Shown here: piece after piece, positions 12,578 through 23,365 of the stretch
Layout of the letters: each line of letters starts with the position of its first letter
Numbering within the stretch: the first letter of the stretch is position 1
NCBI GenBank assembly: GCA_036023115.1
Contig: JAYKKT010000059.1
Coordinates: 10,192,501-10,256,500, forward strand
DNA length: 64,000 nucleotides
Direction of reading: 5' to 3'
Origin: Brasenia schreberi
Lineage: Eukaryota; Streptophyta; Magnoliopsida; Nymphaeales; Cabombaceae
Program-made: the position numbers and the translations under genes
The notes under the pieces: model-generated
Database searches by the model: none
The model's input: only the letters and a program-made list of their open reading frames with translations
What the model was told of the DNA's origin: nothing

Positions 12578-12956
12578 GCCATGCAGATTAGAGGGCTTTG
12601 ATCGATTATTGAAGGTTGTGGGATCACAAGACATTAGGAAAGGTTTTAGAACGTTTGTTGCCTTAGTTCATTCGTTCAAAGCAGCCGGAAAATTCAACGG
12701 TGTTGAATGTCGACCATCGTATCTTCTCTCACCAATTTGTATAATATTTTTATGAACAAAATAATTTTCAGTAATTTGGAATTTAATTATTGAAAAGAAA
12801 GAAGCAAACTGAAAGCCACACCTTGACTATAACAAAATATCCCATGAAAATCCAGACTTTGGGGGAGAACCATATCGCATGAAAAATCCTTGCTTGCTCA
12901 CCGTCACATTCTCCTTGCGGACAAGCAAATCATCGACCCTTTTCTCACTTACTTAG

Positions 12957-13260
12957 GGTGGGAATACATATGACCGGTTCCAACCGAAACCAACCTAGGA
13001 ACCGGTTGAAACCGAAACCAAGAACGGTTCCGATTTCACCTTTTATAAACTGAAACCAACGTTCCAAGCTGCTTGTTCCAGTATTTAAAAAGAATCTTTA
13101 ATTTTGAAAACTTTTAACAATTTTTACTGGTTCCGACGAATTCCGAACTTACACCAAAACCATAACCAGAACTCGCTCCAAGCCGCTTCGGTTACAGTTC
13201 TAGGTATCGGGAACTAACAGCTTGGAACCACAGTTCCCATTACCTGGAACTGGCCGTGTC
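12957..13260. repeat. accgaaacc/ggttcc-rich repeat, possibly a non-autonomous DNA element
   Basis: The stretch begins tagggtgggaa and is dense in accggttcc, aaccgaaacc and ggaactg words in both orientations. Similar word-rich tracts occur at 17700-17890 and 27055-27460, and another tract starting tagggtgggaa is at 18511. Such composition is typical of plant non-autonomous hAT-like elements, but I could not pair terminal inverted repeats here, so the class is inferred. Confidence 0.4.
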
Positions 13261-13399
13261 TAGATGGCAATGAGTATGTCGAACGGGTACAGCCATACAC
13301 AGACCTATACGTGAACCACATTTTCCTGTCCCATACCAACCCCATCACTCATGGGGACTTTAAGAGGTTGGGACTGTTTTCCTGGGTATGAGACCTCCA

Positions 13400-16300
13400 G
13401 TACCCCATACAAAATGATGAATGCATCATTATCATATTTGGCATAGACACACTAATCAAAATCATTAGAGATGAAACTCAAAGATGATTTGGTACAATCA
13501 TACTCTTCATGTCATTATTTAAAGACTTGTTGCAATACATATAAAGATTTAACAAGTTTATAGACTTTGAATTCATTCTTACAAGCAAAATACTTTAGTT
13601 ATTCTATAGATTTCTTCATAAGGCCATCATACAAAAAATAAGTTTTCACATCCATTTGATAGATTGTGAGATCATATACAGATGTCAATATTATAAATGC
13701 TTGAATTATAATCATTTAAAAAATAAGGAAATATGTATTAAAATAGTATATTTCTTTCTTTTGTGTATACTCCTTTACAACTAATCTTGTCTTATACTTA
13801 TTGATTATCTCGTTTGCATTTACATTTTTCTTTAAGATCTATTTGTAACTGATAATAGAATAACTAAGAGGTAAATCAACCATTTCTCAATTACCATTCG
13901 AGAGAATTTATTTAATTTCATAATTAACAACTTCCTTTTAAAACTTAACTTCCGATGATGTCATAATCTGCTAGAAGGTGATAGGACCTTTCTCAACATT
14001 GAAAATAATAAAGTCTCTTTCAAAGTCTTTGAATGTCCTATCTCATTTACTATTTCTTGTTTTACTTATTTTCTTAGAGTCTTCTCATCTGTAAATAATA
14101 TAATTAGGACCACCCGCATTGAAACCATTTGAGTTACATATCCTACTCTGGAGACGGAAATACCCACATTAATAGCTGGGCGGATTCCAGCATTGAATAA
14201 ATCCGCGGATAAGAAGATTTGCCCATCTGTAATGGAAATTACATTAGTGGGGATATAAGCCGAAACGTCCCCAGATTGAGTCTCAACTATTGGTAAAGCA
14301 GTCATACTTCCTTCGCCTAAACGAGAACTTAGTTTAGCGGCTCTTTCCAAAAGGCGGGAATGCAAATAAAAAACGTCTCCTGGATAAGCTTCGCGACCGG
14401 GTGGTCTTCTTAATAGAAGAGACATTTGGCGATAAGCTTGTGCCTGTTTGGAGAGATCATCAAAATAGGGATAGAATCTCTAGAAGACACACTTTGGGCC
14501 ACATGAATTTTCATAATAAATATATTTTCAAAGAATGTAGAGCTCTACAATCATGTTGATATATATCCCAGGTAAATCGGATCTAATGACAAATAATTTT
14601 ATGCATATTTTATCTTCGCGTAAACCAAAAATATAGCATCCAGAATTTTAGGTCTCAATTTCTTTTTCTTGTATTAAGGAATAAGAATTTTTGGAAGACA
14701 TCTCACACTTTGAGATATTTAACATTGATCTTTTAACCCTTTCAAAGTAAAAAAAACTACTTTTCTTATCCTTATGAGAAACTTTATTTAGAATATGGTA
14801 AGTTGTATGCAAAGCTTCTCCTCATATTAGGTTGGTAGCCCAAAACTTTATAGCAAAATATTAAGCATATCACAAAGTGTTTTGTTTTTTCGTTTAGCTA
14901 ACCCACTAGACTTATGTGAATACAGAATAGTAAAATCACATACAATATCAACATTTTCATAATATTCTTGAAAAAGAGTTTGAGGTATACTCACTTCCCC
15001 TATCAAATCTTAATTGTTTAAGTATCCTACCAGTTTTGGTTTGAGCCTTGTTTTTAAAATTCAAAACATTTCTAAAACATTATTTTTACTTTTAAGTAAG
15101 TAAATATAACAATATCTACTACAATAATCAATAAACGTAATAATATATCTTTTGTTATCCCTAATTGTCATTCCATTCAATTCACAAATGTTAATATGCA
15201 CTAATCTAATATTTAAGTTTTTCAATCAATCATGTGGAAAGGTTTTTAAGGTTGCTTCACCTACATATATTTCATATTTATGTTTCTATTTATGACAATC
15301 TTAAGAATAAGATTCAAATTCATTATATGTTTCATTAAATCAAAGTTAACATGGCATAACCTTTTATGCCATACATTGGGTGATTCAATATTTAAAGCAA
15401 TAGAAGAAGAACAACAAGAAGCTTTATTATCATTAAAATTTATAAAAGAATCAATTATGAGTTTCATATGAATTTTAAATAAATCCTCTATATTATACAA
15501 ATATCCCTTTCGAAAGAAACATACAATACTAAGTTGTATAATTACGACTTTATTATATTTGCAATCTAACCTTAAACTCTTCCTAATTAAAACTGAATCA
15601 CTAAGAATATTCCAACGAATCATAAGAATATGTTTCTCCTTGAAGAGTCAAAACCTTTATTAAATAAAACTTTAAATTAATATGCCCTTCGCCCTTGAAT
15701 TTAGCAGTCGAATAAACCCCTAAGGTCACGGTTTTGCCATTGATTGCCTAGTAAGACACAAACATAAACCAGTCAGCACAGACATGCATATTTGCACCAA
15801 TGTCTACAATCCAATAATATGAATCGTCATTGACACTAAGTATAATGGTCACCATGTTGACCATAATTCTCTTAAAGGTTGTATGTTTCTTAGCTTTCTT
15901 GATGGGATAAATCTAACACGGTTTATTTTTGGGTTTCTTTTGAATCTTGACTTTTCTTTTATACTTTCCATTTTATCCCTCAGAATCACTAGGTTGTTTC
16001 TTTTCAATGACAAGGTTGGGTTTAGGGTTGCTATCAATAGGCATAACCAGTTTCTAGCTTCTATATTCTTCCTCTTGCTATGTCTATCATGAGATCTAAA
16101 CTGAAGTCTTTTTAGTCATATATTTCTCCTATACTATGTGATATTTCAAAAACTTAACAACAAAATACATTTGAAGAACAAGATCTTTAGTATCATATTT
16201 CCAATCTAAGGCAACCCACAAATTTTTTGCTGTCATAGAAGGAAAAGAACTATATACGTCAAATAAAACATTCAATAGTATTGACAATATATAGGGTATC

Positions 16301-16560
16301 CTTCTCCTTTCACTCGACAATTTTATGTGAGCTTCGATGGTCAGAATCATCATGTTGGGGACAATCCGACTCTACAAATGCAAGCAACTCTAACATAGTG
16401 AACTAAATTTTCATACAAAAAACAAACCGAAGACAATTCCCAAACTCAAACCTAAGCCTGAGTTCAGCCTAGCATGCACGTATACATACATGTGTAGTCT
16501 TGAGTGTCCTTAAGCTCTTTGAACTAAGGTTCATGAGCTACCATCTATATAAAATGACAC
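13400..16560 (-). mobile_element. Ty1/copia relic (gag-int-RT) on the minus strand
   Basis: Reading the minus strand from right to left: an LTR-like piece (16410-16560, sharing the aagctctttgaactaaggttcatgag block with the LTRs at 33440-34232 and 34956-35812), a gag UBN2-like segment (16129-16353), the zinc-knuckle to protease area (15849-16040), and GAG-pre-integrase (15261-15623, VWHKRLCHVNFDLMKHIMNL). Integrase debris follows (14500-15250). The reverse transcriptase N-terminal part (about 13490-14090) shows MVDLPLSYSIISYK, NKYKTRLVVKEYTQKK and QMDVKTYFLYDGLMKK. All parts carry stops and frameshifts. The plastid atpA piece at 14142-14457 interrupts it between the integrase side and the RT side. 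Confidence 0.8.
14142..14457 (-). pseudogene. atpA: Plastid atpA fragment inserted in the nucleus (NUPT)
   Basis: About 105 residues of the alpha subunit of the chloroplast F1 ATP synthase are encoded on the minus strand without interruption: [40 protein letters not shown], then [20 protein letters not shown] and [20 protein letters not shown]. The match stops abruptly after SRVG, where the native continuation SAAQ is lost, and on the other side before DDLSKQ. Both flanks are copia-type nuclear sequence. This is a nuclear plastid DNA insertion. It has no stops, so it is probably fairly young. It cannot make a functional ATP synthase subunit, whose full length is about 507 residues. Confidence 0.93.
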
Positions 16561-16579
16561 GTGTGATAAAAATTTATGT

Positions 16580-17610
16580 ATAGATTGACGCAAATACCTA
16601 AACATTCACACTTATTTGATTACATTCAAAACAAAAAATGCAAATAAAAATATCCATTTAGATTGAAATAAAGATATATGTTTTCAGTCCATAACTGTAC
16701 TGCTATGACACTCCATGACCAAGAACCATGAACTTGAGAGTTAACCACAGGCCCCAATAATATTGAATTGGTTCAAACAACAGACCTAATGCCTAATTCC
16801 ATAAAATGAAGAAGAAACTGGAATAATTTTTTAGCAAAGAGCACGAAATTTGTATCTCAAACAAATAAGGAGTTCGTGTATGTGATTCCTTCAACAATGA
16901 CAAAGGAAAAGCTTGCATGAGTCGAACAGGCAAAAAGGTCGATATCTTCTTCCACCATGAACACCGGATACATTAGTAAAAAGCCCGCGTTCATATCCAA
17001 AGCAGTCGAGAAGTCCATCATGTCCATTGCACTTCATAAGTGGGACACGGGAAGAGGTCCATATCCTTAGGTAACAACACAGGAATCTGGAACAAAAGAG
17101 CCTGAATATCTGTGTTGGACCAACGGGATGTTCTTCCAGTCCATTCCTCCTCAAGCAATGATGAACGATACCATCTCATGTGTCGAACATGCAAAGCTAG
17201 AGCCTGACATACATGATATCGGTTCCACATTAAAATAGGTAGGTCCAAATCGAAAAGGGCTCGATTTATTACAATCTTAGAACTTAGATATAAAGGACCT
17301 TGTGTTACTACTGATGCTTGTCGTGGAATTGTGGGTACTGGCGGAACAATACTGGATTTGGCTACCGTGAAGTTTTCAACCGATGGAGCGAAAGCTTTCG
17401 CTTGTGACCTGTGTTGAAGCTTGGTGCCATTGCCAAGGGAGCGAAAGCTTTCGCTTGCGCTTTCTTATGTCGTCTCTAGCAAGTATGATTTGATATACTA
17501 CCCTATGTAATTCACTGCATTGAGAGATTCAATTTTTTGGCTTTCATAGTGATCGCTGAGTTCACCTTCAACTCAAGATCTAATACAACATTGAGGTGCA
17601 TAACCTCAAC
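16580..17610 (-). pseudogene. Duplicated 3' half of the MADS-box relic
   Basis: This region is colinear with 10770-12050. It shares the downstream non-coding block (cctaaacattca, acattcaaaacaaaaaatgc, gattgaaataaagatatatg) and the C-terminal repeat coding sequence, seen on the minus strand as FACSTHEMVS, GGMDWKNIP and DLFACSTHASFSFV. It ends near 17610 just after the cataacctcaacgatg block, so the MADS domain is absent. Many stops and indels are present. It is a degenerate partial paralogue about 5.7 kb from its source. Confidence 0.8.
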
Positions 17611-17699
17611 GATGCAAATTTTCAGTCATTTATCTTGTGCTGATAGATGGCTGAAATTTAAATTCAAAAGTAAAATAATATAATCCTTAATTTCAAATT

Positions 17700-17890
17700 T
17701 TATTTTCAATATGCCTTCAACAAGGACCTGAACATGAACCAAACCACACCATAACCAAAACCGAACGAGAATTGAAACTAAAAACAAAACCGAAAGTGAA
17801 ACCTCAAAAAGAACAAAACAACTGCAGTTTGGGTTCTTGTAACGCAACGGTCTCAAGCTGGTGATTTCAGTTGATCATAAACCGACCATG
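17700..17890. repeat. accaaaaccgaac-rich tract
   Basis: Dense in aaccaaaccaca, ccgaac and aaaccgaaag words, similar in composition to 12957-13260 and 27055-27460. Possibly the same kind of non-autonomous element; no ends were found. Confidence 0.3.
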
Positions 17891-17989
17891 CACTTGCCAT
17901 ATTGTAAATCTACTATTGGGCCATCAAACCTTCGTACGGTATAGGGTCCGATGATTCTTGAACTTCGGCAAGCTCATTTATCTGTTCAC

Positions 17990-18270
17990 GTATTTTACCA
18001 AGTGAAGCTGAAAATAAAAGTTCAATATATGTAATTTTTTAGTTCTCTTTGGGGCTTAAACTCCTGGATTCAAGATAATCCCTCTGATTGCAAACAATGC
18101 CAAATATATCAGCCTAATTAGCTACCTTACATATTTCGGTTGAAGCTTCTGTGCATATAACTGTCTCTATTGTTACTCTACAAGCTGTTGAAATTGGCGT
18201 AGGACTTGATCTTGATAGATCATGCATAGATGAGTTGTGGATGAACAAAATGTTATTTAATAGATTACCC
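17990..18270. repeat. Intergenic duplication, copy 1
   Basis: Shares tattttaccaag, a ttc-tctttggggcttaaactc block and the ggttgaagcttctgtgcata to gttgtggatgaa block with 19061-19155 and 19780-19935. The second copy is split by about 620 bp of unrelated DNA. Confidence 0.65.
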
Positions 18271-18508
18271 ATAAATCTATCTTGTACAGTAAATAAATTT
18301 TCAGGTTATGTACTTAAAATTTGAAAATTTAGTTCGAGACAAAGTATAAGACAATGTGGAAAAAAAGAATCATAATTATATATATACAAAAAAGAGTTAA
18401 TACAAGAAGCTGCACAAGGCTCATATGGCTGGAGGTTATCATCTCATTACTTACCCGAGCCAAAATAAAGTACAGGATATTCAAAATCTAAACAAGAGTT
18501 GAACTATA

Positions 18509-18904
18509 ATTAGGGTGGGAACTTTTTTACAAGACCCAATAAAAACCTTGTTCACATCAATGGGGTTACGCACCCCGGTTTAGGTCTAAGTCATTCCAAA
18601 ATGACCCAATAAAAGATCAGGTAGGTTCAGGTTCATGACCTATGTCTGACCAGAAACAAAAGGAGCTCGCTAGATACCTATATAGTACATGTAAATACAG
18701 ATCTAGACAAGTGCTGACTAATTGCGGATGGGAACTTTTTCACCGGACCCAATAAAAACCGTGTCCACATCAGCGGGGTTAGACACCCCAGTTCAGGTCT
18801 AAGTCATTCCAAAATGACCCGATAAAAAATCAGATTGGGTCAGGTCCATGACCTGTCTGACGAGAAACAACAGGAGCTGGTAGATATCTATATGGTAACA
18901 TGTA
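18509..18904. repeat. Two imperfect ~185-bp direct repeats
   Basis: Units 18509-18693 and 18721-18904 share gggaactttttcac/acaagacc, gacccaataaaaacc, ggtctaagtcattccaaaat and a final acatgta. The first begins tagggtgggaac. They look like two insertions or a tandem duplication of a short non-autonomous element rich in gggtcaggt words. Confidence 0.75.
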
Positions 18905-18984
18905 TATATGTGCTGTAGCTACACACAGAAGATATGTTATATGAACACCTATATGCATATACATATAATAATTGCACATAATTA

Positions 18985-18987
<3 letters not shown>

Positions 18988-19027
<40 letters not shown>
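18988..19027. repeat. (AT)n microsatellite
   Basis: About 20 uninterrupted at/ta dinucleotide units. Confidence 0.97.
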
Positions 19028-19031
<4 letters not shown>

Positions 19032-19060
19032 TATATACCTCATCCTCTCACTCTTAGACA

Positions 19061-19935
19061 AGCTATTTTACCAAGTTATATCAAGTTAAGATGAACGCAA
19101 AAGACCGGTATATGTGATTTTCCAGTCCTCTCGGGGGGCTTAAACTCGCGGAAAAGAAATTGTAATCGATAACTGCAGACATCCGCATCATCAACAAATG
19201 GTTTCTTTAACCAAAAGAAGGATGCCTATTTAAGATCTACACCCGCTGGAAGTTTTAACCACTCTCTCATCGAGTCCCCTACATGTCAACCAGAACAAGA
19301 AACGCGCAGAGAGACCGTATGTAGATTTACGGGTGCCTTACTGCACGGGAACTGTGGTGACACTGTTTTAGGGAAAACAGTAGCCTTCAACTTGTGGCCA
19401 GGTGAGCTACTGCTCTTTGTGCAAAATATCAGGCTCTCTACATACGGCATGACGCCTAATCCAAAGATAGCTGACTGAAAGAAAGTTCTATACAATTTAG
19501 ACATTAGATGAATGAAACTAAGTCACTTTGGCCTTGGGTATTTATTTGTATTCATCACCAATGCTCGGTTGGTTCACGCGGTTCGGCATTTATTTAACTA
19601 AAGCAAGGTCTAAAGTTCGAGTCTTGTCAATGTAGAAAATCAGCACAGCAAGGACTTACCCCAATAGTGATGGCCAACAACCCTGCTTGAACCAGATTAG
19701 TCGAAGTCGTCCCCCCGAACCCCCCTCCCTCACACTACTGCATCAGCCAACTCCACCTCCGGCTGCAACCAGTGCCAATTATACCAGCTTAGTTTAGCTA
19801 TCGTACACATTCCGGTTGAAGCTTTTGTGCATATAATCGTCTTCATTGTAACTTTACTAGGTTGGCATAGGACTCGATCCTGGTAAATCATGAACATAAG
19901 AGTTGTGGATGAACCAAATGTTATTTACTACGTTG
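19061..19935. repeat. Intergenic duplication, copy 2, split by an insertion
   Basis: 19061-19155 and 19780-19935 match 17990-18270 in order. The 620-bp separator contains an inverted pair ccgtatgtag (about 19315) and ctacatacgg (about 19439), so it may itself be or contain a small mobile element. No coding potential was recognised. Confidence 0.55.
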
Positions 19936-21860
19936 CATGCAATCCAAAAGTCATAACCAAGAGGTAACTGAATTAGGGCTGCACAACAAGGTCAACAAGA
20001 CTCATCACCTCATCATTCACCTGCGAGCCCAAACAGATCACAAGCTAATGTCAATTCACATCTAAAGGAGAATTGAACACAAGCTAGTCTTTTAAGCCGA
20101 AAACGTTATACTTAATAGCAGTTCCACAAAAAAAAAGAGTAAATATATAATACCAGTTTTCTGGTTCAAGAAAGATACAGGTTGTGTACACAAAGTTTCA
20201 CTCTGAGACTGATTTTTTTTTACTTAAAGAGTAACTATGCGAGCATCCAACTGGTTAGTCTAGCATGCTTTTCCTTCCACGCATACAGATAAATAGTATA
20301 TCAACTCAACTAAGCAAGCCATGAGAGCAAAACAGAGATAAAGCAACCAAAATAATATTTGGAAAAACAAAGCCCCCTTTGTAAATAAGAAGAAATGAAA
20401 GAATCACACGAGATGTCTGGCTCATTTTGATGACGAAGATATGTACGAGTTATTTTGGAATGCTCATGTTGGCAATACACATGCAGTAGCCTGAAACTAC
20501 ATCGCTGATCTTCTGTTTACTAATGATGAAGATGGTGATGTACTGTGTTTGAAGCAATATCTGGTGAATATAGTGGCTTGCAAAAACAGAACTTGTAATC
20601 CTAGAAATACTAAACCTGGAGTATGTAATTATAGAACCAACAGTTCTGCAGTTAACCAGAAATTCACACAGTCCTTAACTTATATAAACCGGACATGAAA
20701 GAGCTTGGGGCAGGCTCTGAACCGAGACAAACCATGAGCACCCAGGAGCAGGACAAACCGAGCCCAAACCTATAATCCTTTTAACCGATGTTCCATAAAT
20801 ACCTATAACAGACTTCACGATACCTGACAATACCAGAGTCCAAACCAACAATTACCCCCTCGCAATCTTAATTAAAGTCCTTAATCCACTTACCAATGTA
20901 TATATTGTCTCAGACCCTGTATCCCGTGGAGACCCCGTATCCCGTGGTGTGATGCATAGGTAAAGACGAAACAAGAAATGGGACACTAGCAAAATATACT
21001 AATAATTGTAAAAGGTAATATTTATAACACAAGCTAGAAATCCCAGACTCTGCCTTTCAGCCTGCAAATTATGAATATTTCTAGGTTTCTTTGCTGCGGG
21101 AAACACAGTTCCTAAACAACAAGAAGGCTTCAATCCTCGAGTACCAAAGGATGCACATACCTAAAAAAACACCGACTTTCTTGAGATGGGTACAAGAACA
21201 GATGAGAATTCAAACAACTCAACCAGAGCAAATGTCAGGAACCCAAAATGAACCAAAATAAATTGCAGCAGCGAAACAATCCACACTTTCTTGAGATGAA
21301 TGCAACAACAAATAAATGTAACCAAACAACTAAGTTAGAATGTCTGAATGTCAAAATCACAAAATCAAACAAAAGAAAAGGTGCACGGAATTGAATCAAT
21401 CAAAACTTGAATTGAAACTAACATAATAAGTATATCATGTTCTAGTGATGATCCCAAGAAAAAACTTCCCAAGAAATCTGTAAATGTGTCACGGTTTCCC
21501 CGAACAACTTTGAGCTTCTACGGTTCTACCAAACATGTAACAAGAAATTAAATGCAACTGATCGAGTAGAATCCAAAGGATCATCCATTATAATGTATAG
21601 TAAATTTCCGCACTTGACCAAATTAGCAACCAAACATGCAAAAATCAACACAGTAATCGCTTCTTATGAATGAACGAAGATCAAACTTGTTCGCGGTCAG
21701 CACATATACCAAGAACAAATTCTCTTAATGAAGTCGACGGATTGAGCATTACAGCATTCAATCATCTAAGCATGCAAGAAATCAAACTTCTCTCATATTA
21801 TACCACGTTCACATCATAGCCCCAAAACCAAAAGATTGCCACCGTCGAAGACGATTCAGA
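19936..21860. other. Intergenic region 3' of TIM23
   Basis: No gene recognised. A short tandem gaccctgtatcccgtggaga-like pair lies at about 20912-20946. The stretch just before 21865 should contain the 3' UTR of the minus-strand TIM23 gene. Confidence 0.45.
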
Positions 21861-21864
21861 AACT

Positions 21865-22413
21865 CTAGATAGGAACGTATCTCTTTACTGCTTGTTTAGC
21901 CGCAACCGCTGCCCCGGCCGCCAACCCGCCAATGGCACCGGCAACAGCCGCCGAGCGGGGGCCAGACGCCGCCTTAAGGAGCGCTCCAGTGCCGAGCCCA
22001 GCCAATACGCTGTTGAGTATATCGTCCGAGTCCCTCGCAGCGACCATCGCACTCTCCATTCCGGCGAAGAGCAAACCCATCACGCCGAGACGATTACCGA
22101 ATTTCCGGCCAGTATGGCCGGAGGCATTCAGCACGCGATTGATCCGAAGCTTCAGCGAGTCTCCTTCCTCAGCTAACCGCAATCCGTCGACAAGGCCCTT
22201 CCCGGCTCCTCCCACCGCGCCGGCGAGGTATCCACAGCCGGTGTAATACTGGAGATTCTCACCCCACGATCGGCGTTGCACGGCCGCCTCTTCCTGGAAC
22301 AGAAATTCCGGAGACGTCGGCAGCCGGTAGAGGTTGTGTACGGGGATTTGGAGATCCTGGTAGGGATTGTACAACCTTCCGTTTTCTTCCAATTGATTGC
22401 CAGTGTTCTCCAT
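21865..22413 (-). CDS. TIM23: Mitochondrial inner-membrane translocase subunit TIM23
   Basis: Intact 182-codon single-exon gene with ATG at 22413. The product is a Tim17/Tim22/Tim23 family protein. It forms part of the TIM23 channel that imports presequence-bearing proteins across, or laterally into, the mitochondrial inner membrane. The N-terminal ~50 residues are hydrophilic and face the intermembrane space ([20 protein letters not shown], then EFLFQEEA). Four short glycine/alanine-rich membrane segments follow: about 57-75 ([17 protein letters not shown]), 108-124, 131-147 and 153-171 ([19 protein letters not shown]). The loop [18 protein letters not shown] fits the conserved basic matrix loop of the family. 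The length equals plant TIM23 proteins (about 180-190 residues), which are often intronless. Codon use is GC-richer than the surroundings. It is the only clearly intact complete gene in the window. Confidence 0.95.
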   Translation of the reverse strand: MENTGNQLEENGRLYNPYQDLQIPVHNLYRLPTSPEFLFQEEAAVQRRSWGENLQYYTGCGYLAGAVGGAGKGLVDGLRLAEEGDSLKLRINRVLNASGHTGRKFGNRLGVMGLLFAGMESAMVAARDSDDILNSVLAGLGTGALLKAASGPRSAAVAGAIGGLAAGAAVAAKQAVKRYVPI

Positions 22414-22467
22414 TGATGGTGGTTCTGGGATAACGAATGGTTTAGCGTTTATGAGTTGCTCAATGAA

Positions 22468-22476
22468 TTAGGGTTT
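22468..22476 (-). promoter_or_regulatory. Telo-box in the TIM23 leader
   Basis: The minus strand reads AAACCCTAA about 55 bp upstream of the TIM23 ATG. A second aaaccctag lies at 22700-22708. Telo-boxes are common near the start of plant genes for translation and organelle biogenesis, which suits TIM23. Confidence 0.55.
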
Positions 22477-22749
22477 ATGGGATCAAGAAGGATCGGTAGA
22501 AGAGAAATTTTTGGTTTAAGGAGGCTTGTGGATGGCGAGCAGAGGAAATCTTCTGATTAAAGGCTGACGCTTTCAGAAGGAATTGAGGCGATTAGGGTTC
22601 TTGGGGGCTGCTCCTGATTCTACAACAATCTATGGTTTTAGGGTGATCGCGGTTTCCCTTCTTCTCTCTGGCGTTTAATCGTCTCGGAGAGAGAACGGAA
22701 AACCCTAGGTTTTGTGACGGGAAGGGGGAGAATGAGTCGGTTCGGGGTC

Positions 22750-22757
22750 TATTTATA
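22750..22757 (-). promoter_or_regulatory. TATA box of TIM23
   Basis: The minus strand reads TATAAATA within gctataaatagac. It predicts transcription starting near 22720 and a leader of about 300 nt before the ATG at 22413. Confidence 0.6.
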
Positions 22758-23365
22758 GCTTCTTTTTCTCATCATTAGCACAATGCAACTTATTTTTCTT
22801 AAGATCTTGCATCATGTTGTAGACCTGATGTTAAACGAAAAGACAATGTGCATTTAGACGAGAAACAAAGTTCAGAACTAAATTAAGTTCGACTGCTAAT
22901 ATTGCATTTGTGTTGCCATAGAACCATAAATCCTTGCATAATCCTAATTGCAGACATATGAACTCGGTACCTTTTTCACACCCGATGTTAATCCCATGCT
23001 TCCAATCACCTTTTGATCTACAAATTTTCATGTCGCGCTTGGGTTTGTCTCATCCAGTAAGGCCTCTAATCCACCCGCATGACAAACACTATATACTGAA
23101 GGATCACACTATTGTTAAAATGGTGGTCCAGTCGGGCCCCAAGACATTTGGCTCGACTAGACTCAGCTGAAGGATAAATAAAATTCTTGCAATTTAAATA
23201 CTTGTGACTAAACTGTCCTAAAGTTACTGGAAGCTATGACAAAGGGTTGGTCTTCTAATTTGGCCCTAAATCCCTTTGTGAACCCACCAGGATAAACAAA
23301 GCTTGACAATTCAATCAATGAAATATTATACAGCCGGAGGCAGAAACTGATTACGTGAATGAATC

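Noticed and set aside
21892..22246. Plus-strand open frames of about 94-104 codons over TIM23
   Set aside because: They are antisense to the intact TIM23 reading frame in GC-rich DNA; no family resemblance.
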